64,000 nt of DNA, from positions 90,079 to 154,078 of the forward strand of contig NZ_WOFB01000017.1 of the NCBI RefSeq assembly GCF_009733865.1. Direction: 5' to 3'. Below are positions 17,383-26,340 of the stretch, in pieces (the first letter of the stretch is position 1; each line of letters begins with the position of its first letter). The notes beneath the pieces were generated by a model. It had not been told where the DNA came from, did no database searches, and saw only the letters and a list, made by a program, of their open reading frames with translations. Both the position numbers and the translations under genes were made by a program. This stretch comes from Oceanobacillus salinisoli. Lineage in GTDB: Bacteria > Bacillota > Bacilli > Bacillales > Amphibacillaceae.

Positions 17383-17425
17383 GAAAAGACCGTACTTCTA
17401 GAAGGAGGCACGGTCTTTTCTTTTT
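17383..17425. terminator. Bidirectional terminator between yqhO and yqhP
   Basis: GAAAAGACCGT and ACGGTCTTTTC form an 11-bp stem; T-rich tracts follow on both strands. The yqhP stop codon lies in the loop. Confidence 0.8.
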
Positions 17426-17787
17426 GCTTTATTACCGTCAATTACTTTTAAGTGTGAGGCTGTCCGTTTGTTTCTCTTTTTCTTAATAAGGTTTGGCTGT
17501 TTTTTACTGGCCAGTTTTGTGCTGGCATTAGCTCCACGCGGCTTTTCACTTTTATATTTTGCCTTTGATTGGCGTACAGCTTTTTTATATTTCTTCATGT
17601 CATTAGAAGGAGCTCTATTTTTCAGGAAGACAAAATAGATTACTGCGAATATTGCTAACCCAATACCCAGCGTTGTAAAAATACTTATGAAAAAGCTTCC
17701 AGGCTGTGTAAAGAGTTGAGAAAATAACCCAATAACCCCAAAACCAATAATCACGTAAAACAGCAAAGACCATTTATTGCGAGCCAT
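17398..17787 (-). CDS. yqhP: Small membrane protein YqhP
   Basis: 129 residues. Two membrane helices (about 8-26 and 33-53) are followed by a strongly basic cytoplasmic tail rich in Lys, Arg, Ser and Ala. ATG 17787 follows AAAGGAGGAG. Size, topology and position between yqhO and yqhR match YqhP of Bacillus. Function is unknown; the basic tail might touch nucleic acid or phospholipid head groups, which is speculation. Confidence 0.8.
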   Translation of the reverse strand: MARNKWSLLFYVIIGFGVIGLFSQLFTQPGSFFISIFTTLGIGLAIFAVIYFVFLKNRAPSNDMKKYKKAVRQSKAKYKSEKPRGANASTKLASKKQPNLIKKKRNKRTASHLKVIDGNKAKRKDRASF

Positions 17788-17955
17788 TAGATTCTCCTCC
17801 TTTTTCTAATAAATTGATCTGGAATCCTACTTTTGATTTGCCCATATTTATAAAGTTTTATAGTTAAAATCTAAAATATAATCCCAGATTATGTACTATA
17901 TTTCAATTTTTTCCTGTTTTGATCAAATTATTCATATTAAACGATTTTTTACACG

Positions 17956-18073
17956 TTAGGAAAGTATAAAATTTTAGCATGAAGAGGATTCGACGTAGTT
18001 AAAATTTTAATGTACCAAGTATAAGAAAAACTAACCCATTCGCTAAAGGTCGAGCGAATACAAGCTTTTCTAA
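17956..18073 (+). repeat. MITE-like repeat A, copy 2
   Basis: 118 bp from TTAGGAAAGTATAAAATTTT to CTTTTCTAA. It holds TAAAATTTTAGC...GTTAAAATTTTA and CATTCGCT...CGAGCGAATA hairpins, in the same orientation as copy 1. It is preceded by ACACG, as is copy 3. Confidence 0.85.
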
Positions 18074-18174
18074 AAAGGGTTAAAAACCACAAAGCTTATG
18101 AATAGTGCCTTTTAAAAGAAAATACTAATATATGTTATATGCTTGGAATGACCTTGTGGGTAATATTTCACACG

Positions 18175-18292
18175 TTAGAAAGTATAAAATCTTAGACAGG
18201 AAATAATTCGGCGTAGTAAAAAAAATTTACATTCCAGGTATAAGAAAGACGAACACCTTCTCGAAAAGAAAAGCGAGTGAGAGTTTTTCTAA
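18175..18292 (+). repeat. MITE-like repeat A, copy 3
   Basis: 118 bp from TTAGAAAGTATAAAATC to AGTTTTTCTAA, 101 bp after copy 2 and in the same orientation. Copies 2 and 3 fill most of the 17788-18489 gap, which holds no gene. Confidence 0.85.
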
Positions 18293-18489
18293 TGTAATTG
18301 GACACGTCCAGTGCTTGTTCTTTAGATATTTATGGGAATATGAAATTTCCTTACTTTTATTTTACTAAATAGGAAGGAAGATAACTAGTATTTGGCATTT
18401 TATATTTCTTAATAATCAAAAAGGTTTTCTTGATGGACAGGATGATTGGTTTTTATGTAATTGGTAATAATACTGGTGAGGTGATTCAT

Positions 18490-18987
18490 GTGAGTGAGAA
18501 TAAACAATTAGAACAGAACAAGCACAGCGAAAACACCATGTCATTATTAGGCAGATCACTATTAACAGGATTTATTGGTGGCGTTTTTTGGGGGGGAATT
18601 GCTGTGTTTTTGTATTATTTTAATTTTACGGAGGTTTCCCCAAAATCATTTGTGTTGAGATCATGGCTTAGAACGGAATGGACCGATCGCTGGCTCGGAG
18701 ATCTCGTTTCGGTTTTCCTTGTTGGTTTGTTATCCATTATTACAGCATTAATATATTATGGATTATTTAAAAAAATAAACTCAATGTGGATGGGTGTGTT
18801 ATATGGTATTATCCTATGGGGTATTGTATTCTATTTACTGCAGCCGATATTCACAAATGTTCCGAATTTGTTCGAACAAAAGGCAAATACGATTGTTACA
18901 AACATCTGTTTATTTATTTTATATGGAACATTTATCGGTTATTCCATTTCGTATGATTATCATGACACAGAAGTACAACAGACTTAA
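18490..18987 (+). CDS. yqhR: Membrane protein YqhR
   Basis: 165 residues from GTG 18490, which follows GGTGAGGTG; the open frame reaches back to 18430 without a ribosome site. Four hydrophobic segments are visible (about 25-48, 70-95, 100-120, 135-155), so it is an integral membrane protein of the YqhR family, conserved beside papA/yqhT in Bacillaceae. No catalytic motif is evident. aroQ (yqhS), which lies between yqhR and yqhT in B. subtilis, is absent here. Confidence 0.8.
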   Translation: MSENKQLEQNKHSENTMSLLGRSLLTGFIGGVFWGGIAVFLYYFNFTEVSPKSFVLRSWLRTEWTDRWLGDLVSVFLVGLLSIITALIYYGLFKKINSMWMGVLYGIILWGIVFYLLQPIFTNVPNLFEQKANTIVTNICLFILYGTFIGYSISYDYHDTEVQQT

Positions 18988-19149
18988 AGTCCTAAACTAG
19001 TCTGAATAACCGACAATCGATAAATGATTCTTATCTTAATTACTATAAAGGGTTATTCAAAATAATGCTTTTATGATAAACTTAAAAATAGTTAAATTTT
19101 AACAACTGTTCAAGTTTTTGCTAGGTGGGCATTAGAAAGGGATGAAGTC

Positions 19150-20211
19150 ATGGAGAAATTATCTAAATTACGCAAGGCATTAGAAGAGAAAGAATTAGAT
19201 GGAATTTTGGTAACCAGTCCATATAACAGAAGGTATGTGACTGGTTTTACAGGTACAGCAGGTGTTGCAATTATATCCAAGGATGATTCCCGCTTTATAA
19301 CGGATTTCAGATATACAGAACAGGCAACGGCACAAGCGAAAGAGTTCCAAATTATAGAACATAAACAAGTGATAGAGCAGGAAATAAAAAAACAATTAAA
19401 GGATATGAATATTAAGCGGCTTGGGTTTGAAAAAGATCATGTAACGTATGGCGTGTATCAGACATATCACAATCTATTTGATTCGGAGCTAATCCCTGTA
19501 AGCGGACTGATTGAAGAAATTCGTTTAATCAAGTCAGATGAAGAGCTTACAATTCTTAAAAAGGCTGCCAAAATTGCAGATGATGCATTTGCACATATTC
19601 AGTCTTATATTAAGCCAGGTGTAAAAGAAATAGATATTTCAAATGAACTTGAATTCTTTATGAGAAAGCAAGGTGCAACAGCTTCCAGTTTTGACATCAT
19701 TGTTGCTTCCGGCTACCGTTCCGCACTTCCTCATGGTGTCGCGTCTGATAAGGAAATTCAATCAGGAGAATTGGTGACAATGGACTTCGGTGCTTTGTTT
19801 CAAAGTTATTGTTCAGATATTACGAGAACCATAGCAGTTGGTGAGATTTCGGATCAGTTACGCGAAATCTATGACACTGTTTTAGAAGCTAATCTTAGAG
19901 GAGTAAACGGAATTAAACCTGGATTAACCGGTAAAGAAGCAGATGCTTTAACAAGAGACTATATTAAGGAAAAAGGCTACGGTTCATATTTTGGGCATTC
20001 TACTGGTCACGGAATTGGACTTGAGGTTCATGAAGGGCCTGGATTATCTAGCCGTTCTAACAAAGTATTAAAACCAGGTATGGTTGTTACAGTAGAGCCA
20101 GGTATTTATATGGCTGGTATTGGTGGCTGCAGAATAGAAGATGATATTGTTATTACAGAGAATGGTAACGAACGCTTAACGTTTGCACCAAAAGAACTTA
20201 TTCAATTATAG
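19150..20211 (+). CDS. papA: Xaa-Pro aminopeptidase/dipeptidase (M24 family)
   Basis: 353 residues (YqhT/PapA). Cleaves the N-terminal residue before proline in peptides, using two metal ions. The N-terminal creatinase-like domain (1-125) precedes the pita-bread domain with metal ligands in DFGALFQSYCSDITRT (about 217-232), HSTGHGIGLEVHEGP (about 282-296), VEPGIY (about 316) and RIEDD (about 330). ATG 19150 follows AAAGGGATG. It sits 24 bases before efp, a conserved pair; PapA and EF-P both deal with proline-containing sequences. Confidence 0.94.
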   Translation: MEKLSKLRKALEEKELDGILVTSPYNRRYVTGFTGTAGVAIISKDDSRFITDFRYTEQATAQAKEFQIIEHKQVIEQEIKKQLKDMNIKRLGFEKDHVTYGVYQTYHNLFDSELIPVSGLIEEIRLIKSDEELTILKKAAKIADDAFAHIQSYIKPGVKEIDISNELEFFMRKQGATASSFDIIVASGYRSALPHGVASDKEIQSGELVTMDFGALFQSYCSDITRTIAVGEISDQLREIYDTVLEANLRGVNGIKPGLTGKEADALTRDYIKEKGYGSYFGHSTGHGIGLEVHEGPGLSSRSNKVLKPGMVVTVEPGIYMAGIGGCRIEDDIVITENGNERLTFAPKELIQL

Positions 20212-20235
20212 GGTTATGAAACGGAGGAATTAATA

Positions 20236-20793
20236 ATGATTTCAGTAAACGATTTTAAAACAGGATTAACTATTGAGGTAGATAATGATATTTGGCAAGT
20301 AATTGAGTTCCAGCATGTAAAACCTGGAAAGGGTGCTGCCTTTGTACGTTCAAAACTTCGCAATCTAAGAACCGGTAACATTCAGGAGAAAACATTCCGG
20401 GCTGGAGAAAAAGTAAGCAAAGCGCACATCGACAACAATAAAATGCAATATTTATATGCGACAGGAAACTCCCATGCATTTATGGATATGAATACGTATG
20501 AGCAAATTGAAATACCAGGGGAGCAAATTGAATATCAATTGAAATTTATGAAAGAAAATATGGAAGTAAACGTTATCAGTTATGAGGGTGAAATACTAGG
20601 CGTAGACTTGCCAAACAACGTGGAATTAGAAGTAGTGGAAACAGAGCCAGGTATAAAAGGGGATACTGCCAGCGGTGGAACGAAACCAGCCACACTGGAA
20701 ACTGGTCACGTTGTACAAGTACCGTTTTTTATCAATAAAGGTGACATTCTGGTTGTTAATACTTCAGATGGAAAATATGTTTCAAGAGCATAG
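20236..20793 (+). CDS. efp: Elongation factor P
   Basis: 185 residues, full length. Binds ribosomes stalled on consecutive prolines and stimulates peptide bond formation. The tip loop PGKGAAF (about 30-36) holds Lys32, the residue modified in some bacteria. Three beta-barrel domains are expected; the signature [16 protein letters not shown] appears near 120-136. The start ATG 20236 follows GGAGG. Cotranscribed with papA and followed by a terminator. Confidence 0.97.
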   Translation: MISVNDFKTGLTIEVDNDIWQVIEFQHVKPGKGAAFVRSKLRNLRTGNIQEKTFRAGEKVSKAHIDNNKMQYLYATGNSHAFMDMNTYEQIEIPGEQIEYQLKFMKENMEVNVISYEGEILGVDLPNNVELEVVETEPGIKGDTASGGTKPATLETGHVVQVPFFINKGDILVVNTSDGKYVSRA

Positions 20794-20810
20794 GTCATTT
20801 ATTTTTAGGG

Positions 20811-20835
20811 AGACACTTTTTGGTGTCTTCTTTTT
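20811..20835 (+). terminator. Terminator after efp
   Basis: AGACAC and GTGTCT form a short stem with a six-base loop, followed by TCTTTTT. Confidence 0.75.
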
Positions 20836-20847
20836 GCATTTTAGGAA

Positions 20848-21513
20848 GAGGCTGGGACATAACAAACTAATGCACCTATTCTAAAACGAATGATGACATG
20901 TTAGAGGAGTTAAAAAATTCTCTATTCGCTAAATTTGTTATTATGGAATATATATAAACTCCTGACTAACTTAATTAAGAATAAATGTCTGGTGGGATGG
21001 GTGCTATGTTGATTTCCGCTCCGGGCAGTCGCGGACCTTAGGGCACGGCCTCAGCCTCCTCGGAAGAAAACCACTTCCTGCTCAGTTCTGGACACGTGCT
21101 ATTCCCGCAGGAGTCGACTGCCCTCCGCTACAATCAACCATCTTAATAGTGGTAGAGTATATTTTATAGCATAATCACATGCTAGAAAGTCAAGATCACC
21201 AAACTAGCGGAGGAAATACACGGAGACTCCTGCGGGAAAAGAGGCATCGGTGAGACCCCTAAAGAAGACAGCACGAGGAGGCTCACCAGCCGCCCTAAGA
21301 TGCGCGTAGTGTATTTCCGTAGCAGTAGTATTATCTCAAATTAAATATATTCGCATTTTATATCAATTGTGAAATTGAGTTTTTCTGCAAAGGGCAATAA
21401 TCCTTTAGGAAACATCCATATATATAGAAAAATCCGAACTAGTTCGAATTCTAACTTTAGAATTTTGAATGATAGTTCGGATTTTTCTTGACTAAAATAG
21501 TTTTGTCCCAGCC
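20848..21513. repeat. Composite repeat island (repeat D with inverted GGCTGGGACA ends)
   Basis: The island opens with GAGGCTGGGACA (20848) and closes with TGTCCCAGCC (21504-21513), an inverted pair. Between them lie repeat D (20990-21325) and repeat C copy 2. Repeat D itself has long internal complementarity: AGGAGTCGACTGCCCTCCGC, and later GCGGAGGAAATACACGG, with CTCCTGCGGGAA facing TTCCCGCAGGAG. GC content is visibly higher than in the flanks. No protein is supported. I recall closely similar sequences in intergenic regions of related Bacillaceae. Confidence 0.75.
21427..21487 (-). repeat. Repeat C, copy 2 (TCCGAACT inverted repeat)
   Basis: AAAAATCCGAACT and AGTTCGGATTTTT enclose GAATTC-rich DNA. 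Its reverse complement, with the adjoining TGTCCCAGCC, matches copy 1 at 14691. Confidence 0.75.
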
Positions 21514-21524
21514 ACTTTACCACT

Positions 21525-21643
21525 TTAGGAAAGTATAAATTTAGACAGGAAGAGGATTCGACGTAGCAAAAATTTTAATGTCTAAAGTATGAAAAACTAT
21601 CCCATACCCATTCGCTAATAGACGAGCGAATGGTTTTTTCTAA
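21525..21643 (+). repeat. MITE-like repeat A, copy 4
   Basis: 119 bp from TTAGGAAAGTATAAATTT to GTTTTTTCTAA. CATTCGCT...CGAGCGAATG is a clean stem in this copy. Same orientation as copies 1-3. Confidence 0.85.
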
Positions 21644-21759
21644 TATGTTAAACGTGATGGAAATAAATCACGAAAGTAGAATCTATCAAATATTTTAGGT
21701 TATCCTCTAGGGACTTGTACAGAGTAAGAATGAATTTCATATAGAGAGAGGTGATGAAG

Positions 21760-22077
21760 ATGACAAAGCAGTTTATTGCTTATTTTAAAACAGAGGATGA
21801 TTTATTATCTGCCCGAGCCAGCTTAAATACGGTGCGGACACATGATATAACAATCGATCAGGTTCAAAGGGACAACCATGGATATACATTTATCCCTTAT
21901 GTTTCAATAAATTATACAACATCCAATACGGGATTTACCGCATTTTATCAGGATGAGCAAGATGAGAGAGGCCAATTATTTGTGTTGGAAGGAGAGGCTG
22001 ATGACAGGGACTATGATGATGTCATCAAAATCCTTAAGCAAAATGGTGGATATGAAAAAGGTGACCATATCATTTGA
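21760..22077 (+). CDS. Conserved protein of unknown function
   Basis: 105 residues from ATG 21760; GAGAGAGGTG lies seven bases upstream, which makes this start better than the GTG at 21751. The protein is soluble and acidic, with beta-alpha character (FIAYFKTEDDLLSARASL, then YTFIPYVSINYTT) that recalls ferredoxin-like or general-stress 17M folds, but I cannot assign it. It lies between efp and spoIIIAA. The intact ribosome site and normal codon use suggest a real gene. Confidence 0.6.
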   Translation: MTKQFIAYFKTEDDLLSARASLNTVRTHDITIDQVQRDNHGYTFIPYVSINYTTSNTGFTAFYQDEQDERGQLFVLEGEADDRDYDDVIKILKQNGGYEKGDHII

Positions 22078-22090
22078 TATACCGCGTGGT

Positions 22091-22149
22091 TAACTAAATG
22101 TAAGAACTCCCTTGAAGAATTCGGGATGCTACAAGAATGATAAGTGGGT
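22091..22149 (-). repeat. Fragment of repeat E
   Basis: TTAACTAAATGTAAGAACTCC, GAAGAATTCGGGATGC and AAGAATGATAAGTGGG follow the order of the longer copy at 44285. It is the main content of the 22078-22428 gap, apart from a terminator, a repeat A fragment and the spoIIIA promoter. Confidence 0.5.
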
Positions 22150-22234
22150 ACATTCGTTTTTTTTCATCTAACAACCAATGGGATGAAAACCGCGCATTGG
22201 TTAACTCATTTACTAACTGAAGAGAAATTAATAT

Positions 22235-22266
22235 AAAAAATCCTAGATGTGTTTCTGGGATTTTTT
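22235..22266 (+). terminator. Terminator upstream of spoIIIA
   Basis: AAAAAATCCTAGA and TCTGGGATTTTTT form a 13-bp stem (one G-T pair) with a six-base loop, ending in a T run. Confidence 0.75.
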
Positions 22267-22274
22267 CATGTCAG

Positions 22275-22321
22275 CAGGAAAGTATAACATTTTGGCTAAG
22301 AAGCAAATGCGAGTTTTTTAA
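22275..22321 (+). repeat. MITE-like repeat A, internally deleted copy 5
   Basis: Both ends of repeat A are recognisable (AGGAAAGTATAACATTTTGGC and GCAAATGCGAGTTTTTTAAA), but the middle 70 bases are missing. Confidence 0.6.
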
Positions 22322-22364
22322 ATGTTTTCTTTATTTTACAATGGACGGTTAATAGAGAAAACTA

Positions 22365-22393
22365 GTCATATTTTGTCCTAGCTAACATACATT
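22365..22393 (+). promoter_or_regulatory. Sigma-E promoter of the spoIIIA operon
   Basis: -35 GTCATATT (22365-22372) and -10 CATACATT (22386-22393) with a 13-base spacer. This is very close to the sigma-E consensus and fits mother-cell expression of spoIIIA in sporulation. Confidence 0.85.
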
Positions 22394-22428
22394 TTACTAT
22401 ATAACTACTAAAAAGAGAGGGTCCATTT

Positions 22429-23355
22429 ATGGATGAAATTATACGATTATTTCCGGATGAAATAAGACAAGCTATACAGACCAAAATTGGAAAAAGGTGG
22501 GACTTTCTGCAGGAAATACGAATTCGTTTGTTTCAACCAATTGAACTTATTTTTGATAGGAATATAGAATGGATTCACCATGTGAAACCGAACAAGAAGG
22601 ATGGAATATTCATCGTCAACCAATTGAGTGAATTTTCATTATATCGCATGACTGATGAATTACGGGATGGATATATAACAATTGAGGGCGGACATCGTGT
22701 TGGTATAGCTGGAAGGGTGAATACCATCGGCGGTTCAGTCAAAGCACTTCAATATATTACGTTTTTTAATATTCGAATTGCCAAACAAAAAATTGGGGCC
22801 GCTACATCCATCCTTCCATATATATATGATAAGCAATATAGGAATACGCTCATTGTAGGTGCACCACAAACTGGAAAAACAACACTTATTCGGGATGTGA
22901 CGAGGATTATTTCCACTGGCTGGAAAAATGTACAAGCTCAAAAGGTTGGGGTCATTGACGAGCGTTCAGAAATAGCGGCTTCAATCAACGGGGTTCCACA
23001 GCATGATCTCGGATATCGAACGGACGTCATGGACGCTTGTCCGAAAGCAGAAGGGATGATGATGATGGTTCGTTCCATGTCTCCAGAAGTGATCGTCGTC
23101 GATGAAATTGGAAGCGAAGAAGATATCGCTGCGTTGATGGAGGCGATTAATACTGGGGTGACGGTTATCTGCTCTATTCATGGACAAAACTTAATGGAAT
23201 TAAAAAAGAGACCGTCTTTACAGGTTTTATTTCAACAGAAAGTTTTTCAGAGAATGATATTTCTGGAAAAATCGAGAAGGCCTACACGAATTAAAAAAGT
23301 GTATGACCAGAATGAAAAGGAAATATCCGAGAATTTGAGGTTTGTCATAACATGA
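22429..23355 (+). CDS. spoIIIAA: Stage III sporulation protein AA (ATPase)
   Basis: 308 residues. Cytosolic mother-cell ATPase of the SpoIIIA-SpoIIQ channel, related to type II/IV secretion ATPases. Walker A GAPQTGKTT (about 142-150), Walker B VIVVDEIG (about 223-230). ATG 22429 follows AGAGAGG. First of eight genes; it overlaps spoIIIAB by four bases. Confidence 0.96.
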   Translation: MDEIIRLFPDEIRQAIQTKIGKRWDFLQEIRIRLFQPIELIFDRNIEWIHHVKPNKKDGIFIVNQLSEFSLYRMTDELRDGYITIEGGHRVGIAGRVNTIGGSVKALQYITFFNIRIAKQKIGAATSILPYIYDKQYRNTLIVGAPQTGKTTLIRDVTRIISTGWKNVQAQKVGVIDERSEIAASINGVPQHDLGYRTDVMDACPKAEGMMMMVRSMSPEVIVVDEIGSEEDIAALMEAINTGVTVICSIHGQNLMELKKRPSLQVLFQQKVFQRMIFLEKSRRPTRIKKVYDQNEKEISENLRFVIT

Positions 23356-23864
23356 AATGGATAGGGGCTCTTCTATTAATAGGGACAACGACTTGGATTG
23401 GCTTTGACTGGAGCAGCCGTTTAGCCAATCGTCCGAAGCAGATTAGACAATTAAAAAATGCTTTACAAATATTAGAAGCTGAAATCGTCTATAGTCAGTT
23501 GCCGCTTAAGGAAGCATTTTTAAATATAGCTGGACAAATTCCAGAACCGGCGAAGTCTTTTTTTAGGGGATTGGGAAACGGATTAGATGATTCCACTATT
23601 GATTTATATAAGATTTGGAAGGAAAACGTAGATGTATTTATGCAAAATTCCAGTTTAGGAGCAAATGAAAAAGAAATCCTGTATCAATTTGGGAGAACAT
23701 TAGGGCAACATGATTTTTACCAACAGCAAAAGCATATTCAATTGACACTTTCTCATTTGGAAAGGGAACTGGAGGATGCGAGAGAGGAGCAATACAAATA
23801 CAGTAAAATGGCAAAAAGTCTAGGTGTATTAGCCGGATTATTTATTGTGTTGTTGCTTATTTAG
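23352..23864 (+). CDS. spoIIIAB: Stage III sporulation protein AB
   Basis: 170 residues. GspF-like component of the SpoIIIA channel in the outer forespore membrane. N-terminal hydrophobic segment (1-20) and C-terminal helix (LGVLAGLFIVLLLI at the end) bracket a helical cytosolic body. The start overlaps the spoIIIAA stop (ATGA). Family length and operon place agree. Confidence 0.95.
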   Translation: MKWIGALLLIGTTTWIGFDWSSRLANRPKQIRQLKNALQILEAEIVYSQLPLKEAFLNIAGQIPEPAKSFFRGLGNGLDDSTIDLYKIWKENVDVFMQNSSLGANEKEILYQFGRTLGQHDFYQQQKHIQLTLSHLERELEDAREEQYKYSKMAKSLGVLAGLFIVLLLI

Positions 23865-23882
23865 TAAGAAAGGAGATAGTCC

Positions 23883-24083
23883 ATGTTTACGGATGCGCAA
23901 GTATTATTCCAAATTGCTGGAATTGGAATCATTGTTGCACTAATACATACCATCTTAAAACAAATGGGAAAAGAAGAAATCGCGCAATTTGCAACGTTAA
24001 TCGGTTTTATTATTGTTCTTGTAATTGTTATCAATGGACTTTCTGATTTATTCAACCAGATTAAATCAGTATTTCTTTTCTAG
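23883..24083 (+). CDS. spoIIIAC: Stage III sporulation protein AC
   Basis: 66 residues, small protein with two membrane helices (about 8-27 and 35-60). Part of the SpoIIIA channel, related in sequence to SpoIIIAD. ATG 23883 follows AAAGGAGATAG. Confidence 0.95.
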   Translation: MFTDAQVLFQIAGIGIIVALIHTILKQMGKEEIAQFATLIGFIIVLVIVINGLSDLFNQIKSVFLF

Positions 24084-24095
24084 GAGCAGGTAAAT

Positions 24096-24488
24096 ATGGA
24101 TATTTTACAGATTGTGCTTCTCGGAATCATCGCCAGTATTTTATATATCGTCTTAAAAGACATCAATCGTTCCTTTGCGTTTTTCATCATTTTAATAACG
24201 GGCATTATTATCTTTCTGTCCATTATTCAGCAAATTGCAATTATCTTTGAGTTAATTCAAGATCTCGGAAGAAATGCAAATGTAGAAGGTTTGTACATGG
24301 AAACTATCTTAAAAATCATTGGCATTGCTTACATCGCTGAAATTGGTGCAAGTCTGACAAAGGAAGCAGGACTGGAAGCTGTGGCAAAAAATATAGAGTT
24401 AGCTGGTAAGATTTTTATCCTATTGCTCGCTGTACCAATTATAACAGCAGTAGTGGAAGCAATATTAAATTTTTTACCATCCGTATAA
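24096..24488 (+). CDS. spoIIIAD: Stage III sporulation protein AD
   Basis: 130 residues with several membrane helices (1-19, 26-50, 100-125). The middle segment GIAYIAEIGASLTKEAGLEAVA is conserved in the family. Membrane component of the mother cell-forespore channel; starts 12 bases after spoIIIAC. Confidence 0.95.
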   Translation: MDILQIVLLGIIASILYIVLKDINRSFAFFIILITGIIIFLSIIQQIAIIFELIQDLGRNANVEGLYMETILKIIGIAYIAEIGASLTKEAGLEAVAKNIELAGKIFILLLAVPIITAVVEAILNFLPSV

Positions 24489-24530
24489 ATATGGTTAGGA
24501 AATCGTAATCGAAGGGGGAAATCATAGTGA

Positions 24531-25706
24531 ATGAAATTAATTAAATATCAACGAATCTTCTTATTCACTTTTATTTTTCTCTTTATTGGACAAGCGCCTA
24601 TTCAGGCGCAAACCGAACCTATTGAAGTTACGGATTCCTTATTGGATGAAATATCATTAGATGGTGTTCAGGAATACTGGGATCAACTAGTACAGGAATA
24701 CGGTGGCTATGTTCCCGAATTGGAAAAAACAAGTATCTATGAATTTATTAAGAGCCAGGATTCCTTTTCAATAAAAGCTGTTCTCATGGGTTTTGTGGAA
24801 TATTTGTTCCATGAGATTATCCTGAACGGAAAATTGCTAGGTACACTACTGCTGCTCACTCTGTTTTCTACTCTATTACAGACGATGCATAACGCATTTG
24901 AAAAATCTTCAGTAAGTAAAATCGCCTATTTTGTCGTTTATATCGTGCTCATCTTTTTGGCATTAAATAGTTTTTACGTTGCTGTATCTTATGTTGAGGA
25001 TGCGATCCAGACGATGAGCAGCTTTATGATTGCATTATTACCCTTGGTACTGGGATTAATGGCAACCTTTGGGAATTTAGTTTCGGTATCTTTTTTTCAT
25101 CCTATTATCATTTTTCTTATTAACGTGAGTGGAGTTCTTGTTTCCAACTTTATTTTGCCTTTATTGTTTTTATCCGCCATTCTCACCATTGTCAGCAGTG
25201 TAAGTGAGAATTATAAGGTGACACATTTAGCCAATTTATTTAAATCAGTGGGGATGGGTGTGCTAGGTGTTTTTCTGACCATATTTTTAGGTGTTATTTC
25301 TGTTCAGGGGACAGCCAGTGCCATTCAAGATGGTGTTGCGATGAAAACAGCAAAATTTATTACTGGTAATTTCATACCTGTTGTTGGACGTACATTTACT
25401 GATGCAACAGATACGATATTAAGTGCCTCTTTGCTGTTAAAAAATGCAGTGGGCGTTGTAGGGTTAGTGATTGTTTTACTTATTGCTTTATTTCCAGCTT
25501 TGAAGGTTGCTGCCATCGCCATTATTTATAAGATTGCCGCTGCAGTCTTACAGCCAGTAGGGGACGGACCTGTTATTTCTACACTAAATACAATCAGTAA
25601 TTATATTTTGTTTGTACTCGCATGTCTTTTAGCCGTATCGATTATGTTTTTCCTGGCCATTGTCATTATTGTGGTCGCCAGTAATCTTACAATGCTCTTA
25701 CGATAG
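24531..25706 (+). CDS. spoIIIAE: Stage III sporulation protein AE
   Basis: 391 residues, polytopic protein with an N-terminal signal-like helix (about 8-25), an extracellular segment of about 60 residues, then seven or more membrane helices. Conserved SAIQDGVAMKTAKF and GDGPVISTL motifs near 265 and 345. Predicted permease-like part of the SpoIIIA channel that nourishes the forespore. ATG 24531 follows AAGGGGGAAATC; the nearby GTGAATG context leaves the start uncertain by one or two codons. Confidence 0.94.
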   Translation: MKLIKYQRIFLFTFIFLFIGQAPIQAQTEPIEVTDSLLDEISLDGVQEYWDQLVQEYGGYVPELEKTSIYEFIKSQDSFSIKAVLMGFVEYLFHEIILNGKLLGTLLLLTLFSTLLQTMHNAFEKSSVSKIAYFVVYIVLIFLALNSFYVAVSYVEDAIQTMSSFMIALLPLVLGLMATFGNLVSVSFFHPIIIFLINVSGVLVSNFILPLLFLSAILTIVSSVSENYKVTHLANLFKSVGMGVLGVFLTIFLGVISVQGTASAIQDGVAMKTAKFITGNFIPVVGRTFTDATDTILSASLLLKNAVGVVGLVIVLLIALFPALKVAAIAIIYKIAAAVLQPVGDGPVISTLNTISNYILFVLACLLAVSIMFFLAIVIIVVASNLTMLLR

Positions 25707-25716
25707 GATGGTGGAA

Positions 25717-26340
25717 ATGGACATATTAATACAGTGGGTAACACAGATTATACTATTCATCATTCTAGCTACCATCATCGATTTGCTAATACCTGCAACA
25801 GCGATGAAAAAATATATTAAACTAGTTGTTGGCTTAATTCTCATCCTTATTTTACTAAAACCAATTTTTTATGTTTTTAATATGGATATTGAAAGTGCGC
25901 TAAATGCCTCATTTCAACAGATTGATCAAGCTAACAGCAATAATGAATCTGTAGAAAATTTAATCGAATTTCAAAAAAAAGAGATAGAAAGCAAACAAGA
26001 TGCATATATTTTAGAACAAATGGCTGTCCAATTAGTAGATATTGCCGAAGACCCTTTAAAAGAAGAACATCAAGTAGAAATAACCGATGTTCAATTTCAG
26101 TTCCTGCCAAATGAGGAACTTACTTATGAAGGTCTTGAAGAAGTCATTGTCTATGTAAGAGATTTTGAAGAAGGGGAGGGAGAAGCTAGCGCAGTTGAAG
26201 ATGTTGTAATTAATACAGATGATTCAGCAGAAAAAAAAGAAGAGGACAGACATGATGACCAAATTAAAACACTATTACAAGAAGTTTGGGAACTTACCGA
26301 CAAAGAAATAACGATTTATTGGGAGGGAGGGGCATCTTGA
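25717..26340 (+). CDS. spoIIIAF: Stage III sporulation protein AF
   Basis: 207 residues from ATG 25717 (GGTGG just upstream; ATG 25708 is an alternative). Two N-terminal membrane helices (5-25, 36-55) precede a ring-building-motif domain projecting between the two forespore membranes. The Glu-rich stretch near 155-185 is variable in the family. It overlaps spoIIIAG by a TTGA junction. Confidence 0.92.
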   Translation: MDILIQWVTQIILFIILATIIDLLIPATAMKKYIKLVVGLILILILLKPIFYVFNMDIESALNASFQQIDQANSNNESVENLIEFQKKEIESKQDAYILEQMAVQLVDIAEDPLKEEHQVEITDVQFQFLPNEELTYEGLEEVIVYVRDFEEGEGEASAVEDVVINTDDSAEKKEEDRHDDQIKTLLQEVWELTDKEITIYWEGGAS

